A program made the translations under genes and the position numbers. From Caldifarciminota bacterium (lineage in GTDB: Bacteria > Hydrothermota > UBA3073), in the NCBI GenBank assembly GCA_023129165.1, contig JAGMCL010000053.1, positions 1 through 38,583 of the forward strand: a DNA stretch of 38,583 nucleotides. The letters are read 5' to 3'. The notes beneath the pieces are model-generated. The model was not told the origin of the DNA and made no database searches. It saw nothing but the letters and a program-made list of their open reading frames with translations. Positions 30,057 through 37,396 of this stretch are shown one piece after another; positions within the stretch are counted from its first letter, which is position 1; each line of letters opens with the position of its first letter.

Positions 30057-31556
30057 TCAAAGGTTTCTCGATGAGGTGGGTAGTAATGCAAGAAAAATGC
30101 ATACGGGTACTATAAGGACATCTTTGCCCTGTCCCACATCCTCCTTCGAAAGCAATAAATAGTCCTTTACTGGAGATACTCTGACTATGTTTCTTGTGTC
30201 TACCTGTCTCTGGTATTTTACCTCTATTCCTAAATATGATTTTTTATCTTGCTTGAGTATATTGTCTATCTCTTTTCCATTCCTGCCGTAATGGAACCAT
30301 AGAAAAGTGCCACTTTCTCTCATATACGGTATTTCCTTGCTTATCAGTAGATGACTTGATACGATACCCTCTACGATCCTGCCCAAGGTCTCTTCATCTG
30401 CTAAAGTATCCTGAATTAATTTCCATAGTTCTACTCCGATGAGATAACTCTTCAAAGAGTAGTAAATGAAGGGGTCGAGGAAATAAATCTTCTTATCTCC
30501 TTTGAACTTCTGTTCTCTCTTATTAAAATCGTAGGGATAGAAGGTGAAAACCACAAAGGAACCTTCAAGAAGTTCAAGATAGTCTATGGTCGTAGTATGA
30601 GCCATTTCTACGTCCCGTGCAAGGGTAGAAAAACTGTACCGCGTTCCATACTTTGCAATTATTTCTTTTAATATCTGTTTTACCATTATTTCCTGCTTAT
30701 TTTGCTTTACGAAATCACCCAAAACCTGTCTGACAAGAATCTCTGAAAGAGATGAATCTACCATCTCTTTCTTTTTTTCAAATCGTTGGATTAGATAATG
30801 ATTAATTACGCCGGGGAATCCACCCGTGGTCAGATAAATTTTGAAGAGATAACCTATTTCTCGATTAAAAGGAATCAAAGTGTCTATTATTCGACGCATA
30901 TCTGTGATATCAGTATTAATATTCAAGATGGTGCTTTTGAGTGTACTGTGAAGGTTCATAAGGGAACGACTTAGCTCTTCGTCAAGTAAACGATTAATTA
31001 TATCTGGAATAATTTGTAATGAGAAATCTCTAAATGTCAGAGGCTTGAGATAGTATTCATTCCCCTCCAATCCTCTTCCAGGCAAGAGTTCTCCTTCTTT
31101 CTTGAGTCCTGCAGCACAAGATCCAGTAATAACGATTATGGCTCTCCTTGTTATGCCCTGGTCTGCCATATATTTGAGTTCGATATTCCATTTAGGAACA
31201 GATGTTATCTCATCTATAAAAAGGTATATCCTGTCGGCATCGCGAGTGGTCTCTAACAAGTAATTAATCGCGTTCCGCATCTCTCTCCTCGAGGTAAAGA
31301 AATCGAGAGAGAGGTAAATGATATGCCTTGCTGAAATTCCCTTCTCCAATAGTATCCGTATGGTATCCTTTAGATATGTTGTCTTTCCAACCTGTCTACA
31401 CCCTCTAAGCGTGTAGATGTTTCCTGGTTTGAAATCCATACCCTTCCTCTTGAAAAATACCGGATGAATCTCTGATAAGTGTTTATCATACAACCAGAAA
31501 TCCTTCCCCCGGGTCCACCAAGGATTCTGGGCTGCTATCTCGCTAATTTTTACCAT
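30057..31556 (-). CDS. AAA_14 / DUF4143 ATPase
   Basis: The 499-residue protein has Walker A GCRQVGKTT at 52-60, Walker B YLFIDE at 111-116 followed by PKWN, and the TGS sensor at 144-146 (VITGSCAA). A C-terminal DUF4143 region ends in a nuclease-like FLWFHYGRNGKEIDNIL...YLGIEVKYQR segment whose D...E-x-K spacing resembles PD-(D/E)xK folds. This is the standard layout of a very common archaeal/bacterial ATPase family, often on mobile DNA, with no established function. ATG 31556 has no Shine-Dalgarno. A near-perfect minus-strand promoter lies 84 bases upstream, and repeated TACATATTTCGAT sites lie in and beyond the leader, suggesting a dedicated regulator. Confidence 0.88.
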   Translation of the reverse strand: MVKISEIAAQNPWWTRGKDFWLYDKHLSEIHPVFFKRKGMDFKPGNIYTLRGCRQVGKTTYLKDTIRILLEKGISARHIIYLSLDFFTSRREMRNAINYLLETTRDADRIYLFIDEITSVPKWNIELKYMADQGITRRAIIVITGSCAAGLKKEGELLPGRGLEGNEYYLKPLTFRDFSLQIIPDIINRLLDEELSRSLMNLHSTLKSTILNINTDITDMRRIIDTLIPFNREIGYLFKIYLTTGGFPGVINHYLIQRFEKKKEMVDSSLSEILVRQVLGDFVKQNKQEIMVKQILKEIIAKYGTRYSFSTLARDVEMAHTTTIDYLELLEGSFVVFTFYPYDFNKREQKFKGDKKIYFLDPFIYYSLKSYLIGVELWKLIQDTLADEETLGRIVEGIVSSHLLISKEIPYMRESGTFLWFHYGRNGKEIDNILKQDKKSYLGIEVKYQRQVDTRNIVRVSPVKDYLLLSKEDVGQGKDVLIVPVCIFLALLPTSSRNL

Positions 31557-31575
31557 ATTTTATCAATATAATAAA

Positions 31576-31632
31576 AATATTACATATTTCGATTTGATAT
31601 AATCCATATTTGTACATATTTCGATGATCTAT
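31576..31632. promoter_or_regulatory. TACATATTTCGAT repeated sites in the ATPase leader
   Basis: TACATATTTCGAT occurs at about 31581-31593 and again at 31613-31625, separated by 32 bases (three helical turns), both between promoter and start codon. A further copy plus its reverse lies at 31899-31928. Confidence 0.5.
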
Positions 31633-31639
31633 CATCCAT

Positions 31640-31668
31640 ATTATACAACATCTTTAAGAATTTGTCAA
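31640..31668 (-). promoter_or_regulatory. Minus-strand sigma-70 promoter of the ATPase gene
   Basis: On the minus strand TTGACA (31668-31663), 17 bases, TATAAT (31645-31640). This is a perfect consensus. Confidence 0.85.
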
Positions 31669-31684
31669 GAAAAAAATGTCATCG

Positions 31685-31733
31685 CCTGTCTGCCGGTAGG
31701 CAGGGATTAAGCGCCTGTCTGCCGGTAGGCAGG
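31685..31733. repeat. Tandem pair of CCTGCC-family palindromes
   Basis: CCTGTCTGCCGGTAGGCAGG at 31685-31704 and again at 31714-31733, repeating with a 29-base period (GGATTAAGCG between). A third, CCTGCCTACTGTTAGGCAGG, is at 31801-31820. The rest of 31734-32197 holds no gene. Confidence 0.75.
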
Positions 31734-31867
31734 GATTGAACAGATTTAATGAAAATTATCAAGGGCTTAAATAAATTAAAAAATCTCTTCCAATCTTTTT
31801 CCTGCCTACTGTTAGGCAGGAAATAACTGTTAAACAGAAATCTGTGGACTTACAGAAAGAAATACTT

Positions 31868-31928
31868 TAAATTTCGATTACATTTTGTCCAAATTTGTAC
31901 ATATTTCGATGATCTAGAATCGAAATAT
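31868..31928. repeat. Second ATTTCGAT block with a perfect inverted repeat
   Basis: This block repeats the layout of 31576-31632 and ends in ATATTTCGAT (31901-31910) GATCTAGA ATCGAAATAT (31919-31928), a 10-bp perfect inverted repeat. It may be the intact form of the regulator site or an older copy of the leader. Confidence 0.55.
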
Positions 31929-32197
31929 TTTTTAAATAAATTTTAGGGAATCATCTCCTATGTCCTCATAGAATTCCTTACAAAACTAAAAAATAGATAG
32001 AATTAACGGGAATTGAAGGGGTCAGGCGCAGAGATAACATTGACCTAAATATATATTCTCTCTATTATTACCCACGTTATAACATAATTAAGGTAGGTGT
32101 TGGAATGACCAATACAAGGTATTTTTGCCATATATTAATTATTACAAACCCAGATTGTCGAACATAAATTTTAGTTTTTAGCCTGGTCTTCCTAAAC

Positions 32198-32467
32198 TTA
32201 TTCTAAATTTTCTAAATCAGCTAAATCCTGATGTCTTCCTGTTGCCTTTTTATTCTTTTTTATTACTGGTCGTTTAACAATTCTATAAACTCTCTGAAAT
32301 CTTTGTTGAGAACCATATTTCCACCTATTGTATTCTTGTCTGATATATTCTAACGCTTCAAGACGATACTCATATGATTTGCTTTGCCAGAAATCAAAAT
32401 CACTTTTGACATCTTCAATTTTCATTTTCTTAATAGCTGTTCTATCAAGTTTAAATGTTGTATCCAT
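32198..32467 (-). CDS. Small antitoxin-like protein of unknown partner
   Basis: The 89-residue basic protein (FKLDRTAIKKMKIEDVKSDF, then DFWQSKSYEYRLEALEYIRQ) resembles short proteins that precede nucleotidyltransferase toxins (AbiEii-like) in Bacteroidota-type genomes; this is recalled by pattern only. No nucleotidyltransferase follows on the minus strand, so it would be an orphan. No ribosome-binding site is seen, but a perfect minus-strand promoter lies 100 bases upstream. Confidence 0.5.
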   Translation of the reverse strand: MDTTFKLDRTAIKKMKIEDVKSDFDFWQSKSYEYRLEALEYIRQEYNRWKYGSQQRFQRVYRIVKRPVIKKNKKATGRHQDLADLENLE

Positions 32468-32566
32468 TTGTTTTTGTCAGATTATTATTTATTTTTGTAT
32501 ATTTAATTTATTTGATAACTAAACATACACCCTTCTCTACGGCTATATCTCTTTAGCTCATATATT

Positions 32567-32595
32567 ATTATAACACGAACACACAGGGATGTCAA
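32567..32595 (-). promoter_or_regulatory. Minus-strand sigma-70 promoter of the antitoxin-like gene
   Basis: On the minus strand TTGACA (32595-32590), 17 bases, TATAAT (32572-32567). Its spacer shares GTTCGTG with the promoter-bearing repeat at 18874-18902. Confidence 0.8.
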
Positions 32596-32603
32596 GAAAA
32601 AAT

Positions 32604-32703
32604 TCAGCAGATTAAACAGATATTTTCAGCGGATTAAGCGGATTTAGCAGATTATATAAAAAATCATAAAATTGTCAGCGGATTAAGCGGATTAATCAGA
32701 TTG
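32604..32703. repeat. AGCGGATTAAGCGGATT repeat cluster
   Basis: CAGCGGATTAAGCGGATT occurs twice (about 32627-32644 and 32676-32693) with shorter (AGCAGATTA) forms around it; related units are at 29519-29550. The right end of the cluster encodes the last residues of the gene at 32664-32927, so it has replaced that gene's native 3' end. Confidence 0.65.
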
Positions 32704-32927
32704 TATAGAAGGGGACAGGCTATAACCATCCCCACACAGATTCCAAATGGAAAGAAGAACAGTCCAATCACATCACGGAATGTAAACTGTGACGGATTGA
32801 ATCCCTCTTGAAGACCGCTTCCGATAAACATCAACAGTATAAACCCGATGCATAGAATGCTAAGAACCCTTGCAATCCATCTGATTGAAAGATTTGCGAT
32901 ACCCGATTTGTCTTTCGGCTCATTCAT
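32664..32927 (-). CDS. Small membrane protein (DUF7670-like), 3' end replaced by a repeat
   Basis: The 87 residues have two hydrophobic spans (ARVLSILCIGFILLMFIGS at about 19-37 and VIGLFFFPFGICVGMVIACP at about 53-72). The pattern resembles small DUF7670-type membrane proteins. The last residues (LINPLNPLTIL) are encoded by the AGCGGATT repeat cluster, and the usual C-terminal tail is absent, so the gene is truncated or fused. AAGGAGAA precedes ATG 32927. Confidence 0.55.
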   Translation of the reverse strand: MNEPKDKSGIANLSIRWIARVLSILCIGFILLMFIGSGLQEGFNPSQFTFRDVIGLFFFPFGICVGMVIACPLLYNLINPLNPLTIL

Positions 32928-33051
32928 ATATATTTCTCCTTATTACAAAATGGTAACCATCCGAATGTTGCATCAACGAACATATGGGGGTTCGGCCTGA
33001 TCCCCAAACCACTACAAAATAACTCAAATTCAAACATGTTTATAGAATTTT

Positions 33052-34359
33052 TTAGAGTAAGTACATATTTTCTGCTTCCATAAGCAATTCGTCTCTGTAT
33101 TTAGGGTGAGCAATACTAATGGTAGCCAGTGCTCTCTCTCGGGTGGACTTTCCTTTCAAATTGACAACTCCGTATTCAGTAACAAGATAATGAGTATCTG
33201 CTCTCGGAGAAGTAACTACAGCACCTGTTTTAAATCGTGGTACTATACGAGAAATCTCTTTCCCTTTTGCTGTTGAATAGAAGGCGTGGATGGATTTTCC
33301 CCCGGATGAATCAAATGCTCCACGCACAAAGTCAAGCTGTCCACCTGTGCCACTGAATGTGGTACCAGCGAGATATTCAGCATTAACCTGTCCTAAGAGG
33401 TCAGCTTCAAGTGCAGAGTTAACGGCTATCATATTGTCATTTTGGGCGATGATAGCAGGGGAGCAGACATAAGAAGCAGGATAGCTTTCCATACTCGGAT
33501 TATCGTCCATAAACTCATACATCTTCTTTGTCCCCCCTGCTGTTGTAAAGATATGTTTCATGGGGTTAAGATTTTTCTTTCGTCCTGTGATAACACCTTG
33601 TTCTATTAAATTTATCATGCCAGGGGTTAAAAGTTCAGTATGAATTCCGATGTCCTTATGATTAGTAAGATAACGTGTTATGGCATTAGGGAGTCCACCT
33701 ATTCCCAGTTGAATTGTAGCCCCATCAGGAACCATTTCAGCAAGACAAGGACCAATAATATCATCTTCAGGTCTGGGTTTTGGTGGTTTTAATTCAAGCA
33801 AAGGAACATGATTTTCTACTATTGCAAACACCTCTGAAATGTGAATTAAGGAGTTACCAAAAACACGGGGCATATTTTCATTCACTTCTACAATAAGTCT
33901 TTTGCAGTGTCTTGCTGCTGTTGAGATATAATCATTAGCAGTGCCAAAGCAAAAAAAGCCTGACTTATCCATAGGAGAAACTGTGGTAATAACGGTATCG
34001 ATCTTCATTAAATCACTGCACAACCTCGGGATTTGATGAAGGTAGCATGGTACATGATAATTAATACCGGTCCTGATCAAGCCCCTATCTGAACTACCCA
34101 CAAACCAGGAATAACCCTGGATACAATCACATAGACTGGGGTCAAGAACAGTTTTGAAAGCATGTTCCATAGGTAGAAATGAGTAAACCTTAATATCTCT
34201 CAAATTGTTTTCTCTAACCCTATCAGCAGTAGCAGCTAAAAGGGCTGGGGGTTGTGCAATGCTCATACCACAGACGATAGTTTCACCACTCTTAATTTTC
34301 TCTAAAGCCTTCTGCGGGGTGGTCAACTTTTGCTTATATTCTGATGCATAAGAATTCAT
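33052..34359 (-). CDS. 4-hydroxybutyrate CoA-transferase / acetyl-CoA hydrolase family protein
   Basis: The 435-residue protein fits the Cat2/AbfT-like CoA-transferase family in length and motifs: GETIVCGMSIAQPPAL at 25-40, SPMDKSGFFCFGTA at 128-141, LGIGGLPNAI at 218-227, HTELLTPGM at 240-248 (Glu242 aligns with the CoA-thioester-forming glutamate of AbfT), NSALEADLLGQVN at 314-326 and GTGGQLDFVRGA further on. It moves CoA between acetyl-CoA and a C4 or other short acid, or hydrolyses acetyl-CoA; substrate cannot be decided. AGGAG lies five bases before ATG 34359. Upstream are a palindromic leader shared with the gene at 35203-37221 and a promoter at 34480-34508. Confidence 0.88.
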   Translation of the reverse strand: MNSYASEYKQKLTTPQKALEKIKSGETIVCGMSIAQPPALLAATADRVRENNLRDIKVYSFLPMEHAFKTVLDPSLCDCIQGYSWFVGSSDRGLIRTGINYHVPCYLHQIPRLCSDLMKIDTVITTVSPMDKSGFFCFGTANDYISTAARHCKRLIVEVNENMPRVFGNSLIHISEVFAIVENHVPLLELKPPKPRPEDDIIGPCLAEMVPDGATIQLGIGGLPNAITRYLTNHKDIGIHTELLTPGMINLIEQGVITGRKKNLNPMKHIFTTAGGTKKMYEFMDDNPSMESYPASYVCSPAIIAQNDNMIAVNSALEADLLGQVNAEYLAGTTFSGTGGQLDFVRGAFDSSGGKSIHAFYSTAKGKEISRIVPRFKTGAVVTSPRADTHYLVTEYGVVNLKGKSTRERALATISIAHPKYRDELLMEAENMYLL

Positions 34360-34369
34360 AATTGCTCCT

Positions 34370-34403
34370 GGTATAATATTTATTATATCTGATTACTCAG
34401 ATT
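34370..34403 (-). promoter_or_regulatory. Shared palindromic leader, copy 1
   Basis: GGTATAAT (34370-34377), ATTT, ATTATATC (34382-34389), then TGATTACTCAGATT. The same block, with a perfect palindrome, is at 37233-37265. Both end about 10 bases upstream of a minus-strand start codon, next to the ribosome-binding site. Confidence 0.65.
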
Positions 34404-34479
34404 AAAATATGATGTTAAGTGCCATTTCTTTTTACCATTATAGTAAAAAGCAAATCAGAGGAGGTTATCAATATTTTAT

Positions 34480-34508
34480 ATCATACCATAAATTTATTAT
34501 CTTGTCAA
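34480..34508 (-). promoter_or_regulatory. Minus-strand sigma-70 promoter of the CoA-transferase gene
   Basis: On the minus strand TTGACA (34508-34503), 17 bases, TATGAT (34485-34480), giving a leader of about 115 bases that contains the shared palindrome. Confidence 0.7.
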
Positions 34509-34541
34509 GAAGTTTTATGGGGAATTATTTGACAGGATTGA

Positions 34542-35124
34542 CCCCGTAAACTTACTCCGTTCGCACGGGGCAGGCCCTGTACATTACCACTACAGGGCAA
34601 GCAAGATAGACAGGATAAATATTATTTAAACTAAGAGAAAAGTTAGAGACTTATTTAATAAATAAAAATATGTTTAAATCCTGTTCATCCAGTATATCCC
34701 GTCTAAAAAAGCCACTTCTTTTGACAGGATTAACCCCGTACATTACCACTACAGGGCAGGCCCTGTACATTACCACTACAGGGCAAGCCCCTTATGAAAT
34801 AGATACCCTGTTGAATAGCTCTGCTTCCAGAGGGCAAGACACATTTCATAGGGCAAGCCCTGTACATTACCACTACAGGGCAAGCAAGATTGACATGATA
34901 AAATAAAAGAATAAAAGAAATAATTATAAAAAACAGAAGAAATAAATATACATCCTGTTCACCTTTTAGATCTCGTCTAAAAAAGCCACTTCTTTTGACG
35001 GGATTAACAGGATTTAACAAATAAGTAAAAAAAAAGAAAAAGTCTTAATCCTGTTCATCCGGTATATCCTGTCTAAAAAAGAAAGACTTTGACAGGATTA
35101 ACCCCGTACATTACCACTACGGGG
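34542..35124. repeat. Hairpin array with invariant CATTACCAC loop
   Basis: Five modules share the loop CATTACCAC and a 7-bp stem: 34575-34597, 34761-34783 and 34858-34880 (CCCTGTA/TACAGGG), 34734-34756 (CCCCGTA/TACAGGG, one mismatch) and 35102-35124 (CCCCGTA/TACGGGG, compensated). A relative with a different loop is at 34542-34570 (CCCCGT/ACGGGG). They sit among GACAGGAT(T)AA and ATCCTGTTCATCC repeats. A larger stem CCTTATGAAAT/ATTTCATAGGG encloses 34800-34841. The stretch 34410-35202 has no gene. Confidence 0.75.
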
Positions 35125-35202
35125 CAGGCACGATAGACAGGATAAATATAAATCAAAGAAATAAAAGAAATGAATCAAAATCCTGCACATCCGGTCTAAA
35201 AA

Positions 35203-37221
35203 TTATTTTACTACCAAAAACTTCCTTGTTTTGGAGAATGTACTTGTGTCCATCTTCAAGAAGTATACACCTGATGTAAGATTCTCGGTGTCTATAGTAA
35301 TACTGTGTATGCCTGCACTAAGGTTTTCATCTACAAGCTTGCTAACAAGTGAGCCTGTTATATCATATATTTTAATGGATACATACTCATTCTTTGGTAT
35401 GGTGAAATTAATCGTGGTGGAGCTTGAAAGTGGGTTTGGGCTAATCATAGGAAGGTTGTATATAAACTCTACGTGTTCCCCCTCCACTCCAACACCAAAC
35501 CAATTAGTTATATTCTCAATGAATATATCCTGTACATCTGTATCAGTTATGGCATGGAATGGGAAATACAACCAGACTACTTTAAAATGTAGTTCGGGAT
35601 CTTCATATCTGTAACCAAGGATGTTTCCTTCTTCGTCGAAGAATAAAGGCACACAGGCGGTATCGAGTTCTGTGAAGATACCTACCCAGGTGGGCTGGCA
35701 TATTAAATTACAGTCAACTGTTACTTCATCTAGCATACCTATAGTAAGCAAATCTATATTATCTACAGATACTATAAATGGAGATTCGAATATCCAGTCA
35801 TCCTCACCTGCGTATGCCTTAAGATAATCTCTAAGTGGATGTGGTGATGGAGGTGCTATCCATTCTGGCCATAACACACCATACCCCGATGCTACTAAGT
35901 CCTGAGATGATATAAAGATGCATCCACCATTGTCCATAAAGTCCCTGAAAGTCTGTGTGTATGTGAAGCAAGCTAAATCGTAACCAGAAAAAGAAAGCCA
36001 TGAAAATGACCTACCACCAGGACCACTGACATAAAACTCTATTACTGTGGTATCTACCCAGTATATTGTACGGATATTATCAAATATCTCATTCCAGACA
36101 TCAAATGGTTGTCCAGCAAATGCATTATGAACACCTGTTCCAGGACCAAACCAATCGTCTCCCTCAATATAAAGAAGACCATAGTCTGCTGTGCCAGCTT
36201 TTACCTTATACCAATGTTCACTTGTAATACAACCCATCCCTGCCTTATCAGTTCCCTCAATCCAGTAGATTACCTTAGTTTCTGCAGGCTGACCAGGTAT
36301 CTCTGCATACCACCATGCATATTCCCACCCGGGTGTAGGATATTTCACAGAGTCCTGAATAACAGCAACATCCAGAGTATCATAAGTATCATCAAGAGTA
36401 TAGTAAAGTGTTATATTATCGATACCCAGAGTAGAGGTATCAGGATCAAAATCTTCGGTATAAATCTTAACAAGTCTGTTACCTGTATAATAGGTTCCAT
36501 CCAATTTATCCATTGTGATTGACGGTCTGATGTTCTCATAAACCCTGACAAGTGCTCTTATCCAGAAGAGATGCCACGATGAGTACCAGCCAGGACCATT
36601 TGTTGAAGGACCTGCTCCTCCCTGTTTCCAGCATATTGCATGATATGGGGGATTAACACCTGCATCAATTCTAATCGAAAACATTGTATCCATAGGAGTG
36701 GCTGCACCTATGAAGGCATCAGTTCCAATATCGGGCATATCAGATACAATGAGTGTGTCCCAGTCCCATTCACCAAATATTTCCAGTTCCATTATAGAAT
36801 CAGCATAGATTGTATCAATAGGACTTGGTCCTGGCATGGATAGAGATGAATGGTATTCTTCATATATTACATCGTTGAGTATATCATATTTTGAACGTGC
36901 TACCATAACGTAATATTCACCTGTATCCTGGCATGGATTGTAAACACAAAAGTGTACCTCTACAAGTGAACATGAAGCAGGTGGTTCGAAGTAGATACCC
37001 AGTGTATCACCTATGTATAGTGCCCACAAGTAATAACTACTCCATCCACCATCATACTGAATAAGCCAATCAAGCGATAGCTTATCATTTGTAGGTACTA
37101 TTTTACCTTGCTCATACGGTGTAGATGGAAGTAGATACACCTCTTGAGATTTGGAGTATAAGTTACCTATCTTTATAAACCCTATGGTTAAAATTATAAA
37201 CAATATATTTATTTGCTTCAT
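35203..37221 (-). CDS. Secreted protein with type IX sorting domain
   Basis: The 672-residue protein has a signal peptide (MKQINILFIILTIGFIKIGN), an N-terminal region with YYLWALYIGDTLGIYFEPP, a beta domain near residues 230-340 and an alpha/beta-like middle (about 345-590). That middle runs from YGLLYIEGDDWFGPG through FRDFMDNGGCIFISSQDL to VVWLYFPFHAI, resembling glutamine-amidotransferase-like folds seen in large secreted FCB proteins. The last 85 residues (ISPNPLSSSTTINFTIPKNE...GVYFLKM...KFLVVK) form a FlgD-like sorting domain for type IX secretion. AGGGGAT precedes ATG 37221. Its leader carries the palindrome shared with the CoA-transferase gene. Function unknown. Confidence 0.82.
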   Translation of the reverse strand: MKQINILFIILTIGFIKIGNLYSKSQEVYLLPSTPYEQGKIVPTNDKLSLDWLIQYDGGWSSYYLWALYIGDTLGIYFEPPASCSLVEVHFCVYNPCQDTGEYYVMVARSKYDILNDVIYEEYHSSLSMPGPSPIDTIYADSIMELEIFGEWDWDTLIVSDMPDIGTDAFIGAATPMDTMFSIRIDAGVNPPYHAICWKQGGAGPSTNGPGWYSSWHLFWIRALVRVYENIRPSITMDKLDGTYYTGNRLVKIYTEDFDPDTSTLGIDNITLYYTLDDTYDTLDVAVIQDSVKYPTPGWEYAWWYAEIPGQPAETKVIYWIEGTDKAGMGCITSEHWYKVKAGTADYGLLYIEGDDWFGPGTGVHNAFAGQPFDVWNEIFDNIRTIYWVDTTVIEFYVSGPGGRSFSWLSFSGYDLACFTYTQTFRDFMDNGGCIFISSQDLVASGYGVLWPEWIAPPSPHPLRDYLKAYAGEDDWIFESPFIVSVDNIDLLTIGMLDEVTVDCNLICQPTWVGIFTELDTACVPLFFDEEGNILGYRYEDPELHFKVVWLYFPFHAITDTDVQDIFIENITNWFGVGVEGEHVEFIYNLPMISPNPLSSSTTINFTIPKNEYVSIKIYDITGSLVSKLVDENLSAGIHSITIDTENLTSGVYFLKMDTSTFSKTRKFLVVK

Positions 37222-37232
37222 ATTTATCCCCT

Positions 37233-37265
37233 GGTATAATATTCATTATACCTGATTACTCAGAT
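37233..37265 (-). promoter_or_regulatory. Shared palindromic leader, copy 2
   Basis: GGTATAAT (37233-37240), ATTC, ATTATACC (37245-37252) form a perfect palindrome, followed by TGATTACTCAGAT as at 34390-34402. ATTACTCAGATTA recurs once more near 37299-37311. Confidence 0.7.
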
Positions 37266-37396
37266 ATTTAACAACATTATACCTTAGTGTGTTAAAAATT
37301 ACTCAGATTAATATACGAATCTCTTTTCCTGACAACTCTTGTTACAAAAATTCACTAATAATTCAATCAAACATCCTGATCTTTATAGGATGTCTT

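Noticed and set aside
34730-35020. Minus-strand 96-codon frame in the hairpin array
   Set aside because: Made of tandem repeat translations (GNVQGLPCSGNV-type), with no start signals.
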